Assembly (NCBI GenBank): GCA_031547595.1
Contig: JAVBRU010000056.1
Span: 1 to 41,423 of the forward strand
From: JAVBRU01 sp031547595
GTDB lineage: Bacteria; Bacillota; Clostridia; Christensenellales; Aristaeellaceae
Direction: 5' to 3'
DNA: 41,423 nt
Part shown: positions 16,548 through 26,000 of the stretch, piece by piece
Numbering within the stretch: position 1 is the stretch's first letter
Layout of the letters: each line of letters starts with the position of its first letter
The notes under the pieces: model-generated
What the model was told of the DNA's origin: nothing
Databases searched by the model: none
What the model saw: only the letters and a program-made list of their open reading frames with translations
Made by a program: the position numbers and the translations under genes

Positions 16548-18356
16548 TTGGCAAACGACAGGCTTTCACATATTCGAAACTTCTGCATTATCGCGCATAT
16601 CGATCATGGGAAGTCCACGCTGGCGGACCGTATTCTAGAGAAAACCGGCGTATTTGAACACCGCGAAATGGTGGCGCAGATACTGGACTCCATGGAGCTG
16701 GAGCGCGAGCGCGGCATCACCATCAAAAGCAAGGCGGTGCGCATGCAGTACCGCGCGAATGACGGCGAGGTTTATACGCTCAACCTGATTGACACTCCCG
16801 GCCATGTGGACTTTTCCTACGAGGTCAGCCGTGCGCTGGCGGCATGCGAGGGCGCATTGTTGGTGGTGGACGCAACCCAGGGCGTGGAGGCGCAAACGCT
16901 GGCTAACGTCTATATGGCGCTGGAGCATAACTTGGAAACCATTCCGGTCATCAACAAGATTGACCTGCCCAGCGCACAGCCCGATGTGGTGCGCAAGGAG
17001 ATTGAGGACGATATCGGCCTGGACGCATCGGACGCGCCGCTGATTTCTGCCAAGCAGGGCATCGGCATTGAGGATGTACTGGAAGCGGTGGTCACCCGTA
17101 TGCCTCCGCCCACAGGGGATGAAACCGCGCCGCTTCAGGCGTTGGTGTTTGACGCCAGCTATGACAACTACCGCGGCGCGATTTGCTATGTGCGCGTGAT
17201 GTCGGGCAAGGCGTACCCCGGCATGCGCATGCGCATGATGCAAACGGGCGCGGAGTTTGACGTGGTGGAGGTGGGTACCTTCAGCCCCACGTATACGCCC
17301 TGCGATGTGCTGCTGCCCGGTGATGTGGGCTATATTTCCGCTTCCATTAAAGATGTGCGCGATACGCGCGTGGGTGACACCATCACCGATGCCGCGCGCG
17401 CAGCCTTGAAGCCCCTGCCCGGCTACCGCGAGGTGCAGCCTGTGGTGTTTTGCGGCATCTATCCGGCTGATGGCGCGGACTATGACAACCTGCGCGACGC
17501 GCTGGAAAAGCTGCGCATGAATGACGCTTCGATCAGCTTTGAGCCGGAGACCTCCATCGCGCTGGGCTATGGTTTCCGCTGCGGCTTTCTGGGGCTGCTA
17601 CACATGGAGATCATTCAGGAGCGCCTGGAGCGGGAGTTCGACCTGGATTTGGTCACCACCGCGCCCAGCGTTATCTTTGAGGTGGAAAAGACCGACGGCA
17701 GCATGATCACCATCGACAACCCCACCAACCTGCCGCCCGTCACCGAGATCTTGTCCATGAGCGAACCCTTTGTGCGCGCCACCCTCTATACGCCGCAGGA
17801 GTTTGTGGGCACGCTGATGGAACTGTGCCAGCAAAAGCGTGGCGTGTTCATTGATATGCAGTATGAGGGCGCGCGCGTGAAGCTGTCCTACGATCTGCCG
17901 CTCAACGAGATCATCTACGACTTTTTTGATCAGCTCAAGAGCCGCAGCCGGGGCTATGCGTCCTACGACTACGAGATTACGGGCTATCAAAAGAGCGAGC
18001 TGGTCAAGATGGACATCCTGCTCAACGGCGATATCTGCGACGCTTTCACCATGATTGTGCACAAGGACAAGGCGTATGAGCGCGGCCGCATCCTGGCCGA
18101 AAAACTCAAAGATGTCATTCCGCGCCAGCAGTTTGAAATCCCCATCCAGGCGGCCATTGGCGGCAAGATCATCGCGCGCGAAACGGTGCGCGCCGTGCGC
18201 AAGGACGTATTGGCCAAGTGCTATGGCGGCGATATCACCCGCAAAAAGAAGCTGCTGGAGAAGCAGAAGGAAGGCAAGAAGCGCATGCGTCAGTTTGGCA
18301 GTGTAGAACTGCCGGGCGAGGCGTTCATGGCCGTGCTGAAGATGGGCGACAACTGA
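16548..18356 (+). CDS. lepA: Elongation factor 4 (LepA), back-translocating ribosomal GTPase
   Basis: This 602-aa translational GTPase has the G1 motif AHIDHGKSTL, G3 DTPGH, G4 NKIDLP, then EF-G-like domains II, III and V and the LepA-specific C-terminal domain (LSYDLPLNEIIYDFFDQLKS and ETVRAVRKDVLAKCYGGD). Length is exactly as expected. Translation starts at TTG, with AGGGGGG 8 bases upstream; no better-placed ATG fits the conserved N-terminus MANDRLSHIRNFCIIAHIDHG. In other bacteria LepA often lies near hemW or hrcA; here it is followed by a cvpA-like gene. Confidence 0.97.
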   Translation: MANDRLSHIRNFCIIAHIDHGKSTLADRILEKTGVFEHREMVAQILDSMELERERGITIKSKAVRMQYRANDGEVYTLNLIDTPGHVDFSYEVSRALAACEGALLVVDATQGVEAQTLANVYMALEHNLETIPVINKIDLPSAQPDVVRKEIEDDIGLDASDAPLISAKQGIGIEDVLEAVVTRMPPPTGDETAPLQALVFDASYDNYRGAICYVRVMSGKAYPGMRMRMMQTGAEFDVVEVGTFSPTYTPCDVLLPGDVGYISASIKDVRDTRVGDTITDAARAALKPLPGYREVQPVVFCGIYPADGADYDNLRDALEKLRMNDASISFEPETSIALGYGFRCGFLGLLHMEIIQERLEREFDLDLVTTAPSVIFEVEKTDGSMITIDNPTNLPPVTEILSMSEPFVRATLYTPQEFVGTLMELCQQKRGVFIDMQYEGARVKLSYDLPLNEIIYDFFDQLKSRSRGYASYDYEITGYQKSELVKMDILLNGDICDAFTMIVHKDKAYERGRILAEKLKDVIPRQQFEIPIQAAIGGKIIARETVRAVRKDVLAKCYGGDITRKKKLLEKQKEGKKRMRQFGSVELPGEAFMAVLKMGDN

Positions 18357-18412
18357 CATAAGCACGAAAACGGCGATATGCCGCGTTAAATGGGTATCGA
18401 GGGGGTGTAGGG

Positions 18413-19120
18413 TTGAACCTGATTGACATTGTTATTTTGGCGGTATTGGGTATCAGTATTATTTATGGTTTATACCGCGGCTTTGTGCAGACTATTTTGA
18501 GTGTGGCCTGCTGCCTGATCTCCATTTTTGTGGCGTTTGCCTTTGGGCCGCAGCTGTCTAAGGTGCTGCGGGGCAATCAGGGGGTCACGTCCACATTGGC
18601 CACCTATACCGATGCTGTGGCGCGCGTGGGCGATTACGATCTGGCCTCCATGCAGGTGAACAACCTGCCCGATTCCGTGATCCAGCAGGTGCTTAGCAGC
18701 GTGGAATTGCCCGATGCCATTTCCTCCATATTGCAGACAAATCTGCAAAAACAGAGCTTCCTTGGCACTGCGCAAAACACCATCAACGATTATGTGCAAA
18801 ACACCATCGTGGCGGTGGCCGTCAATGCGCTGTGCTTTATCGCGTGCTTTGTGGTGGCGTATGTGCTGCTGTCCATTGTGGTCAATTTGATTCAGCATGT
18901 GTTCAGGCTGCCGCTGCTCAAGCAATTGGATTGGCTGGCAGGCGCGGCGTTTGGATTGGTGCGCGGCGCGGTCATACTGTATGTGATCTTCCTGCTGATG
19001 CCCATCCTCAGCACGATCGTCCCCTTGGATGCGTTTAACGAACTGCTTGAGACAAGCAAGCTGGCGGGAATCTTTATGAGTGACGGCTTTTTCGCGGGGG
19101 TAATCTCCGGGAAGATTTGA
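18413..19120 (+). CDS. CvpA-family membrane protein
   Basis: This 235-aa protein starts at TTG with GAGGGGGTGTAGGG just upstream. It has four hydrophobic segments; MNLIDIVILAVLGISIIYGLYRGF and the C-terminal WLAGAAFGLVRGAVILY are typical of the CvpA/colicin V production family. A hydrophilic insert (about residues 48-135) separates the first and second halves. Exact function is unknown; members affect envelope integrity. A strong terminator follows. Confidence 0.85.
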   Translation: MNLIDIVILAVLGISIIYGLYRGFVQTILSVACCLISIFVAFAFGPQLSKVLRGNQGVTSTLATYTDAVARVGDYDLASMQVNNLPDSVIQQVLSSVELPDAISSILQTNLQKQSFLGTAQNTINDYVQNTIVAVAVNALCFIACFVVAYVLLSIVVNLIQHVFRLPLLKQLDWLAGAAFGLVRGAVILYVIFLLMPILSTIVPLDAFNELLETSKLAGIFMSDGFFAGVISGKI

Positions 19121-19138
19121 GGGGTTGCTCATGAAAGA

Positions 19139-19177
19139 CGGGCGAAGGGTTACATCGTAACAGTCGCCCGCCTTTTT
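19139..19177 (+). terminator. Intrinsic terminator after cvpA-like gene
   Basis: A long stem CGGGCGA/TCGCCCG with an inner GTTAC/GTAAC pair is followed by CCTTTTTG. Confidence 0.9.
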
Positions 19178-19291
19178 GATATACAGAAACCGTCGGCCGG
19201 CCTGTGCGGATGTAAGTGTTGTCATTTGGCAGGGCGCGAAGGTGCGGCGATGATAAAGCCCTGAAACCCGCAGGAATTTTTTCTTTAACTA
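19178..19291. other. Gap before diguanylate cyclase
   Basis: This 114-base stretch has no ORF with a ribosome site. I compared it with the c-di-GMP-I riboswitch pattern because of the downstream gene and found no match. Confidence 0.4.
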
Positions 19292-19320
19292 TTGACGCTG
19301 TGTGTAAATTATGGTAAATT
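19292..19320 (+). promoter_or_regulatory. Promoter of diguanylate cyclase 1
   Basis: TTGACG (19292-19297), 17 bases, TAAATT (19315-19320). Confidence 0.75.
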
Positions 19321-19376
19321 GTAATCGAAAAGAGCAGGAGTAGGCTGCGTTTGGGATACATATAGAAAGAAAATGG

Positions 19377-20489
19377 GTGAGGTGCATGAAACCGGGCGAT
19401 CTGCGACGGTATGATCCGCCATACGAGGGGACCGAGTTTAAAGAGCTGCTGCTGAAAGTCAATATGCGGCGCAACCTGTATGCTGCGATTGTTTTGCTGC
19501 TGGTGCAAGTGCTCAATGTGCTGACCCATCTTGGCAGTATGAGCTGGTTGATGCTGGCGGGCAATATGCTGATGAGCATTGGTTGCCTGGCCTATTTGGC
19601 CTGGTCTGCCGTTTGCGTTCAGCGTGCGGAGCCGCCGCAGGCCCAGGGCGTATGGATGTGCCGCTTGCTATGGTTGTTTATCTGTATAGGCATGATGCCG
19701 TATTGCCAGCTGGAGTTTCAGGCATATATGGCAACTGGGAAGGTGGCGCCGCTTAATTATGCGCTGCTGTGCGCCATGCTGATTATTTTCCCGATATTCA
19801 CCCGCCAAGAGATCCTCTTTTATGCGGGGCTCACCATGGTGGGTAATCTGCTGCTGGCGTATGGTGCAAAGGCCTCCCCGGAGTATTATGTGTTTATCGT
19901 GCTGCTGGCAGCGCTTAGCATGGCGCTGAGCTACCTGGTGCAGTATAAAACGCTGCGAGAAGGCTGGAAATACTTGGACGACGGCCGCAAGGATGAACTG
20001 ACAGGGCTGCTCAACCGCAAGGGCGCGGCCGAGCGCATGCAGATGATGCAGGGGTTGTGTGTTCGCCAGGGCATTCCTTGTGCGGTGTTTATGGTGGATG
20101 TGGATAAGTTTAAGGAATATAACGATGGCTATGGCCACATCCAGGGCGATGTGGCGCTGCGCATGGTGGCGCAGACGCTGGGTGCAGTGTTTACCAGGCA
20201 GACGGACATCGTGTGCCGCTTTGGTGGTGAGGAATTCGTGGTATGCTGCGCGCTGCAAGAGCAAGAGGCATGGAAAATGGGCGAAAAAATGTTGGCGGCA
20301 GTGCGTGCACTGAAATTGGAGATGCCCGGCCCCGGTGGACAGCAGTACCTGACGGTTAGCGTGGGCTGCACATTGTACGATCCCTTAAAGGACGACAAGC
20401 GCTGCGACATCACGCAGATGATTGAGGTGGCCGACAAGGCCATGTACCAGGCCAAGACCTCCGGCGGCAATCACCAGGTGGTGGCCTAG
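19377..20489 (+). CDS. Membrane diguanylate cyclase with I-site
   Basis: This 370-aa protein has about six transmembrane segments (residues 32-195) followed by a GGDEF domain starting near DELTGLLNRKG. The active site reads GGEEF (about residue 283), with metal ligand in VDVDKFKEYND. The product-inhibition I-site RQTD stands five residues before GGEEF, so feedback control by c-di-GMP is expected. The start is uncertain: the frame begins at GTG 19377, while an ATG at 19386 has GAGGTG only three bases away. It makes c-di-GMP from two GTP; the input signal is unknown. Confidence 0.9.
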   Translation: MRCMKPGDLRRYDPPYEGTEFKELLLKVNMRRNLYAAIVLLLVQVLNVLTHLGSMSWLMLAGNMLMSIGCLAYLAWSAVCVQRAEPPQAQGVWMCRLLWLFICIGMMPYCQLEFQAYMATGKVAPLNYALLCAMLIIFPIFTRQEILFYAGLTMVGNLLLAYGAKASPEYYVFIVLLAALSMALSYLVQYKTLREGWKYLDDGRKDELTGLLNRKGAAERMQMMQGLCVRQGIPCAVFMVDVDKFKEYNDGYGHIQGDVALRMVAQTLGAVFTRQTDIVCRFGGEEFVVCCALQEQEAWKMGEKMLAAVRALKLEMPGPGGQQYLTVSVGCTLYDPLKDDKRCDITQMIEVADKAMYQAKTSGGNHQVVA

Positions 20490-20585
20490 ACACAGGCAAA
20501 CGTGTCCAAATGCAAATTTAGCGCATTTACGGGCAATAAACAAATCACTTGGCTGTTTTTGTCATGTCTTAAATCGACCAGCTTG

Positions 20586-20614
20586 TTGTATTCCTGTCAA
20601 AAACATGGTATATT
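20586..20614 (+). promoter_or_regulatory. Promoter of polysaccharide dehydratase gene
   Basis: TTGTAT (20586-20591), 17 bases, TATATT (20609-20614). Confidence 0.6.
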
Positions 20615-20650
20615 AATTACCTCCCGCATACGTAGCGGTTGTTTCATTGA

Positions 20651-20665
20651 CGTTACAATGTAACG
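20651..20665. promoter_or_regulatory. 15-bp palindrome, candidate operator
   Basis: CGTTACA-A-TGTAACG is a perfect 7-1-7 palindrome located about 30 bases after the predicted transcription start of the dehydratase gene, a position suited to repression. The core TTACAATGTAA recurs at 16414-16424 upstream of lepA. Confidence 0.5.
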
Positions 20666-20707
20666 GATCGGGATTGCCGTATTCTTGCAAAAGAAATGAG
20701 AGTGCTT

Positions 20708-22609
20708 ATGACAAGACGTCGGGCTACGTTGCTTCTGATAGACATGTTCTGTTATGCCGTGGCGTGTGGATTCATGCTGGGTGTATTTCCCACAGCGGTA
20801 GAGTCCCTCACGTTGTCGCAGCGTTTTATCCACTCGGCGTTGGTGATTGTCTGCATTTTTTCCAGCCGTATCATTTTCAAATCGTACGGGCTGATCTGGC
20901 GCTATGCCCAAAGCACGGAATATCTTCGCATGATGTTTGCGGACGCGGTGGGCGCGGTGGTCTATCTGATGATCAATATGGTGTTCATGCCCGCCCAGGT
21001 GTCTTTCATGCGCGTGGTTGCGGTGATTGCGCTGGGCTGCCTGGCCACGCTGGGCTCGCGCCTGGCCTATCAGTTTTATATGGAGCGCCGCTACCGCCGC
21101 CATGCCAAGTTGGCCATGCCGGACAGGATCAACGTTGCGATTGTGGGTGCGGGGCAGATTGGCATGCTGCTGGCAGAAGAACTTTTACACAACCGCAAAT
21201 CCCGCTACACCCCGGTGTGCTTTGTGGATATCGACCGCAACAAGGTGGGCGGTATGATCCTGGGCGTGCCCGTGATTGCGGAGGATGATACCACCTTCCA
21301 GCGCTTTAAAGAAATGCATGTGCAGGAGATTGTGATCGCGCTGCAAAACCTGTCCGCAGTAGAAATGAAGCGGGTGTACGAGCTGTATATCAAAGCGGGC
21401 TGCACAGTGAAGCTCTATGATGTGCCCAATATGACGGCACCCGGGGATCAAAAACGCCGCATGCGCGATTTCCGGATTGAGGATTTGCTGTTTCGGGATA
21501 TCAAGAGTTTTTCCGGCGATGCTGTAAGGGCCTATTATCAAGACAAAGTGGTGATGATCACCGGCGGCGGCGGTTCCATTGGCAGCGAGCTGTGCCGGCA
21601 GGTGGCCAAGATGTCGCCGCGCGAGCTGATCATTCTGGATATTTACGAAAACAACGCCTACGATATTTGCCAGGAGCTGACCATTGCCTACGGCGGCAAG
21701 CTGAACCTCTCCATCGAAATCGCTTCTGTGCGCGATGCCAAGCATATTGACAGCCTGATGGACGCCTACCACCCCGATGTGGTGATCCACGCCGCTGCGC
21801 ATAAGCATGTGCATCTGATGGAGAAAAACTGCACCGAAGCCATCAAAAACAACGTGTTGGGCACCTTTAATGTGGCCAATGCAGCCGAAAAGTATGGCGT
21901 GAAACGCTTTATCCTGATTTCTACGGATAAGGCGGTAAACCCCACCAATGTGATGGGTGCGTCTAAACGCATTTGCGAAATGATTATTGAAAGCCGCAAG
22001 GACAGCGCCACCAGCTTTGCGGCCGTGCGCTTTGGCAATGTGCTGGGCAGCAACGGCAGCATCATCCCGCTGTTCAAACGTCAGATCGAAAACGGAGGCC
22101 CGCTTACGCTGACGGACAAGCGCATTGTGCGCTATTTTATGACCATCCCCGAAGCATCCCAGCTGGTGCTGGAGGCCAGCGTGATGGCGGACAAGGCAGA
22201 CATCTTTGTGCTGGATATGGGCGAGCCTGTGAAGATCCTCAAGCTGGCTGAGGACATGATCCGCCTGACGGGGTATGAGCCGTATAAGGATATCGATATT
22301 GTTGAGATTGGCCTTCGCCCCGGCGAAAAATTGTATGAAGAGTTACTGATCAAATCCGAAGACCTGGGCAAAACTGAGAACGCCATGATTTTTGTTGAGC
22401 ATCCCGGCAGCCACACCCGCGAGGAAGTGGCGAGGAACCTGGAGCGCCTGTGCGAAGCTGTGGCCACGGAGGACAATCAGAAGATCAAAGAAATGATGAT
22501 GCAGATTGTGCCCACCTACCGCACCCCCGAGGAAGTGAACGCCAAGGCCGCCTATGCGGAAGAAATGCAGCAGGCTGAAAACAAGGGCAAGGTGCTGGTA
22601 GAAGCCTAA
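20708..22609 (+). CDS. Polysaccharide biosynthesis sugar-nucleotide dehydratase (WbpM/CapD/FlaA1-like)
   Basis: This 633-aa membrane protein has four N-terminal transmembrane segments, a first Rossmann-like domain (VAIVGAGQIGMLLAEELL, near residue 142) and a C-terminal SDR domain with NAD-binding GGGGSIGSELC. The catalytic segment STDKAVNPTNVMGASKR has Met in place of the usual SDR Tyr, as is known for the large WbpM-type enzymes. Such enzymes act as UDP-GlcNAc 4,6-dehydratases in capsule or glycan synthesis. The frame opens at 20696; the ATG at 20708 has GAGAG upstream and is preferred. No glycosyltransferases are adjacent. Confidence 0.9.
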   Translation: MTRRRATLLLIDMFCYAVACGFMLGVFPTAVESLTLSQRFIHSALVIVCIFSSRIIFKSYGLIWRYAQSTEYLRMMFADAVGAVVYLMINMVFMPAQVSFMRVVAVIALGCLATLGSRLAYQFYMERRYRRHAKLAMPDRINVAIVGAGQIGMLLAEELLHNRKSRYTPVCFVDIDRNKVGGMILGVPVIAEDDTTFQRFKEMHVQEIVIALQNLSAVEMKRVYELYIKAGCTVKLYDVPNMTAPGDQKRRMRDFRIEDLLFRDIKSFSGDAVRAYYQDKVVMITGGGGSIGSELCRQVAKMSPRELIILDIYENNAYDICQELTIAYGGKLNLSIEIASVRDAKHIDSLMDAYHPDVVIHAAAHKHVHLMEKNCTEAIKNNVLGTFNVANAAEKYGVKRFILISTDKAVNPTNVMGASKRICEMIIESRKDSATSFAAVRFGNVLGSNGSIIPLFKRQIENGGPLTLTDKRIVRYFMTIPEASQLVLEASVMADKADIFVLDMGEPVKILKLAEDMIRLTGYEPYKDIDIVEIGLRPGEKLYEELLIKSEDLGKTENAMIFVEHPGSHTREEVARNLERLCEAVATEDNQKIKEMMMQIVPTYRTPEEVNAKAAYAEEMQQAENKGKVLVEA

Positions 22610-22612
22610 TGG

Positions 22613-22641
22613 TTTACAAACCCCGGCCTTTCCGATATAAT
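22613..22641 (+). promoter_or_regulatory. Promoter of the small terminator-in-ORF gene
   Basis: TTTACA (22613-22618), 17 bases, TATAAT (22636-22641). The start would fall at about 22648, right at the ribosome site, so the small gene has its own transcription unit. Confidence 0.75.
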
Positions 22642-22664
22642 AATGGGGAAGGAAGGTGAAGCCT

Positions 22665-22886
22665 GTGAAAAAATTTGTTTCCGCAGACAAAATGACCAAA
22701 AAGCAGCGCAAGGCACTAAACGACGCGCAGCGAAAGACCTGGGGCGGTGTCAATCCCGTCACGCAAAAAATCCCCGATAAAAAGAAAGTAAACCAACAAT
22801 CCCGAAAGTGGCGCGATGAGTGGCCCGTCGGGATTTTTGTTTGTATATTATACATTTTGCCGGAGTTTGGCTGGGATGTGGCGTGA
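22665..22886 (+). CDS. Small basic protein with an intrinsic terminator inside its ORF; candidate ribosome-rescue factor
   Basis: A GGAAGGTGA site stands 5 bases before GTG 22665. The full frame is 73 aa, but an intrinsic terminator spans codons 45-59, so most mRNA should end near 22840 without a stop codon and encode about 58 residues. The N-terminal 50 residues are Lys/Arg-rich, with the blocks DKMTKKQRKALNDAQRKTW and GGVNPVTQKIPDKKKV; residues after the terminator are hydrophobic and unlike the rest. This architecture is what is known for ArfA and BrfA, which are made from nonstop mRNA when tmRNA is overwhelmed. I cannot prove family membership by eye; the function is inference. Confidence 0.65.
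   Translation: MKKFVSADKMTKKQRKALNDAQRKTWGGVNPVTQKIPDKKKVNQQSRKWRDEWPVGIFVCILYILPEFGWDVA
22798..22842 (+). terminator. Intrinsic terminator within the small ORF
   Basis: An 8-bp perfect stem AATCCCGA/TCGGGATT (22798-22805 with 22828-22835) with a short inner GGC/GCC pair is followed by TTTGTTTG. It lies upstream of the in-frame stop codon at 22884. Confidence 0.88.
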
Positions 22887-22941
22887 AGTGCCCGTTCTCT
22901 CACATATATAGATGAAAATAGTGTAACAATCCAGAAAACAC

Positions 22942-22970
22942 TTGACCCCGTAACAAAAATGTAATATACT
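22942..22970 (+). promoter_or_regulatory. Promoter of the SH3-repeat protein gene with a WalR-like site in its spacer
   Basis: TTGACC (22942-22947), 17 bases, TATACT (22965-22970). Within the spacer CGTAAC-N5-TGTAAT (22949-22954, 22960-22965) nearly fits the WalR (YycF) box TGTWAH-N5-TGTWAH. WalR controls cell-wall genes in Firmicutes, and the gene downstream encodes a wall protein. The leader (to 23087) holds a small GCCA/TGGC hairpin and no recognised riboswitch. Confidence 0.6.
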
Positions 22971-23087
22971 ACACGAGAGGTAGTCTATCCCCCCTTGACA
23001 AGGGCGAAAAGACGCCATTTTGGCGACAATATCATTGTTATTGTTGTTGATCGTTCTAAAATCCATAGTGTAGAGGTGTGTGGGGTT

Positions 23088-26000
23088 ATGTTGAATCAAT
23101 CTATGGGCACCGGCAAACGCGTGATCAGCCTGATTGTGCTTTGCACCATTTTGCTGACGTTATTGCCCTCCCTGGCGGTGGCGGAAGCTGTCTATGGGCG
23201 GGTGACAGACGATAAGGTGTTCTTCCGGCAAACCCCCAGCAAGGATGGAATATACTGGACGCAGCTGCCCAAGGATTGGGTGGTTGAGGTCACGGACGCC
23301 GTCACATCCGGCGGCATCGCTTGGTATAAAGTGAAGGCCAACGTGCCGGACAAGCTGGAACGCGAGTATACCGGCTATATCATGGCTTCTTATGTGAAGC
23401 TGATGACGGCGGAAGAGCAGTCTGCTTGGCTTCTCAACCCCTTGCAGCCCACCCAGACCAGCATCGTGATTCCCACCGTCACCCCCACCGTGGTACCCGT
23501 GATTGACCCTGCCACCGGCGGCACCGTAGCCACCGATGGCAGCTATGGCCGCGTCACGATGGCGGATGTTATGTTCCGCAAGACCGCCAGCACCAGCGGC
23601 GATTACTGGGCCAAGCTGCCCCAGGGCTGGGTGCTGGAGATCCTGGGCAGCACCACCAAGAACGGCACCCTCTGGTATAAAGTGCAGGGGGGTACGCCCA
23701 GCAAGCCCGATAACACCTACACCGGCTATATCCACAGCGGCTATTTTCAGGTAATCACCGATGGTTCCATCGTCAACCCCACTGCCACGCCCACCCCTGC
23801 CTCCTCCGGCGGCACAGTGCCCAGCGATGGCAAGCTGCGCGGTATTGTCACGGCCACCAGCACCAACCTGCGCGTCACGGCGGGCGGAACGTCCCTTGGT
23901 GTATTGATGTTGGGTGAGGTGATGGAGGTCATCATCCAGCCCGGCGGCAATATTGGCGATTGGTATTATGTGCTGTATAACGGCACCTATGGCTTTGTGG
24001 CGGAAAGCGCCATGAGCATTTACAGCGGCGGCGCGACGGCCACCCCCGTGCCCGGCAGCCCCACTGCCACCCCTGTGCCCAGCGGCACCAGTCTGGGCTA
24101 TGTGCGGCTGACGCTGGATAAAGTGAACATGCGCAACGCCCCCGGCGGCGATGTGATCACTGCTGCGATGGCCGATAAACTGCCCGTCAACGCGATTTTG
24201 CCCTACTACACTTTGCCTGTTGCCAAGGGCGGCTATGACTGGGTACAGGTCAGCTATGGCAACAAGGTAGGCTATGTGCGCAGCGATTGCTACAGCTTTT
24301 GCGATGCCAGCGGCAACCCCATCACCGGCCCCACCAACACGGTTGCACCCGTTGTGACGGCCACCCCCGCAGGCGGCGTGCAGACGTTCATCACCCTCAT
24401 CAAGGGCGGCGTCAATGTGCGCGACAAGGCCAATGGCAGCTCCGTGGGCCAGCTGGATAACGGCACTGTGCTGCCCTACTATGCCAAGACCACTGCGGGT
24501 GGTTATGAATGGTATTATGTGTATGCCGAGAAGCTAAGCCGCTATGGCTATATCCGTGCGGACATGGCGCGCGATACCTCCACCGGCACGGCCACGGCCA
24601 CCCCTGCCGCGTCTGTCACGGGTTATGCGGCCACTTCCATTTCCTCTGTGTATATCCGCAAGACCCCGCAGCGCAATGGCGATATCCTGGGGCAGGTCTC
24701 TAAGGCAGGCACGCTGATGCCGCTGACCAACAACATCCTCACCAACGACGGCTATCTATGGTATCCCGTCAATGTGAATGGCATTGTGGGCTATGTGCGC
24801 GGCGACTGCGCCTACGAAGTGGCACAGTGGCAGCTGGATGCTTATAACCGCACCGGCTCCTTGCCCACCCCCACCGTTGGCCCCACCGTCACCCCCGTGC
24901 CCACTGGCACCAGCACCTACATTATTGCCACGCTGGATGATGTGTACATGCGCGAAACGGCCAGCACCAGCGGCAAGACCATGGGCCAGATCAAGCTGGG
25001 TTCCGTCTATAAGTTCCTCACTACCACCCGCGCCAATGGATACACCTGGTACAAGATTCAGTACACAACCACAACCACCGCGTGGGTGCGCGGCGACTGT
25101 GTGCGCGTGATGAGCAACCTTGAATACCAGCAATGGCTGGGCGGTCAGCCGACGGCTACGCCCACCCCTGCGCCCACCACGCTGCCTGCCCTTTCTGATC
25201 TGAGCGATCTTGCCATCACCAATACAGACCGCGTCAAGATCCGCAGCGCAGCCTCGATGTCCGGGCGCGAGCTCACCCTGGTGTACACCAAGGGCACCGA
25301 GCTTACCTTCCTTGGCAACCGCGTGTCCGCCGAGGGTATCATCTGGTACAACGTGAAGTACGCCGGTGTTTCCGGCTGGATGCATGGCGACTATGTACGC
25401 GTGCTGACCAAGACCGAAAAAGAACTCTATCAATTGTCGGGCAACCCCGACGCGCCGCGTGAGGCATCCTACACCACGCTCAGCAAGGGCTCCAGCGGCG
25501 AGGCTGTGACCAAGCTGCAGCTTGCGCTGGTCGCGCAGGGCTACCTCAGTGCCAGCGAGGTGACAGGCAGCTTCCTGTCCTCCACCGAAACGGCGGTTAT
25601 CAACTTCCAGCGCGCCAACGGCCTCACGGTAGACGGCCTGGCGGGCGAGAAAACGCAGCACAAGCTGTTTAACACCGTGCCCGAGGGCACCTACTCCGGC
25701 GGCGGCTCTGTGACGCCCACGCTTTACCCGGTGGAGAAGATCGACTGGTACACCGGCGGCATCCAGACCATCTGGGCCAAGGGTACCACGGCGGTTATTA
25801 CTGACGTATACACCGGCATCTCCTTCCGCGCACGCCGCTGGTCTGGCGGCTCGCATGCCGACGTGGAGCCGCTCACTGCGGCCGACACTGCCGCCATGTG
25901 CAAGATCTATGGCGTCAGCACCGCGCAGGGCATCAGCGACGGCAACATGTACCAACGCAGGCCTCTGTGGGTCACCATCGGCGGACGCACCTTCGCGGCC

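Noticed and set aside
22798..22842. Terminator belonging only to the upstream dehydratase gene
   Set aside because: A separate promoter and strong ribosome site lie between the dehydratase stop and this terminator, so it ends the small transcript.
22971..23087. Possible ydaO c-di-AMP riboswitch in the wall-protein leader
   Set aside because: Leader is too short and only a small GCCA/TGGC hairpin is visible.
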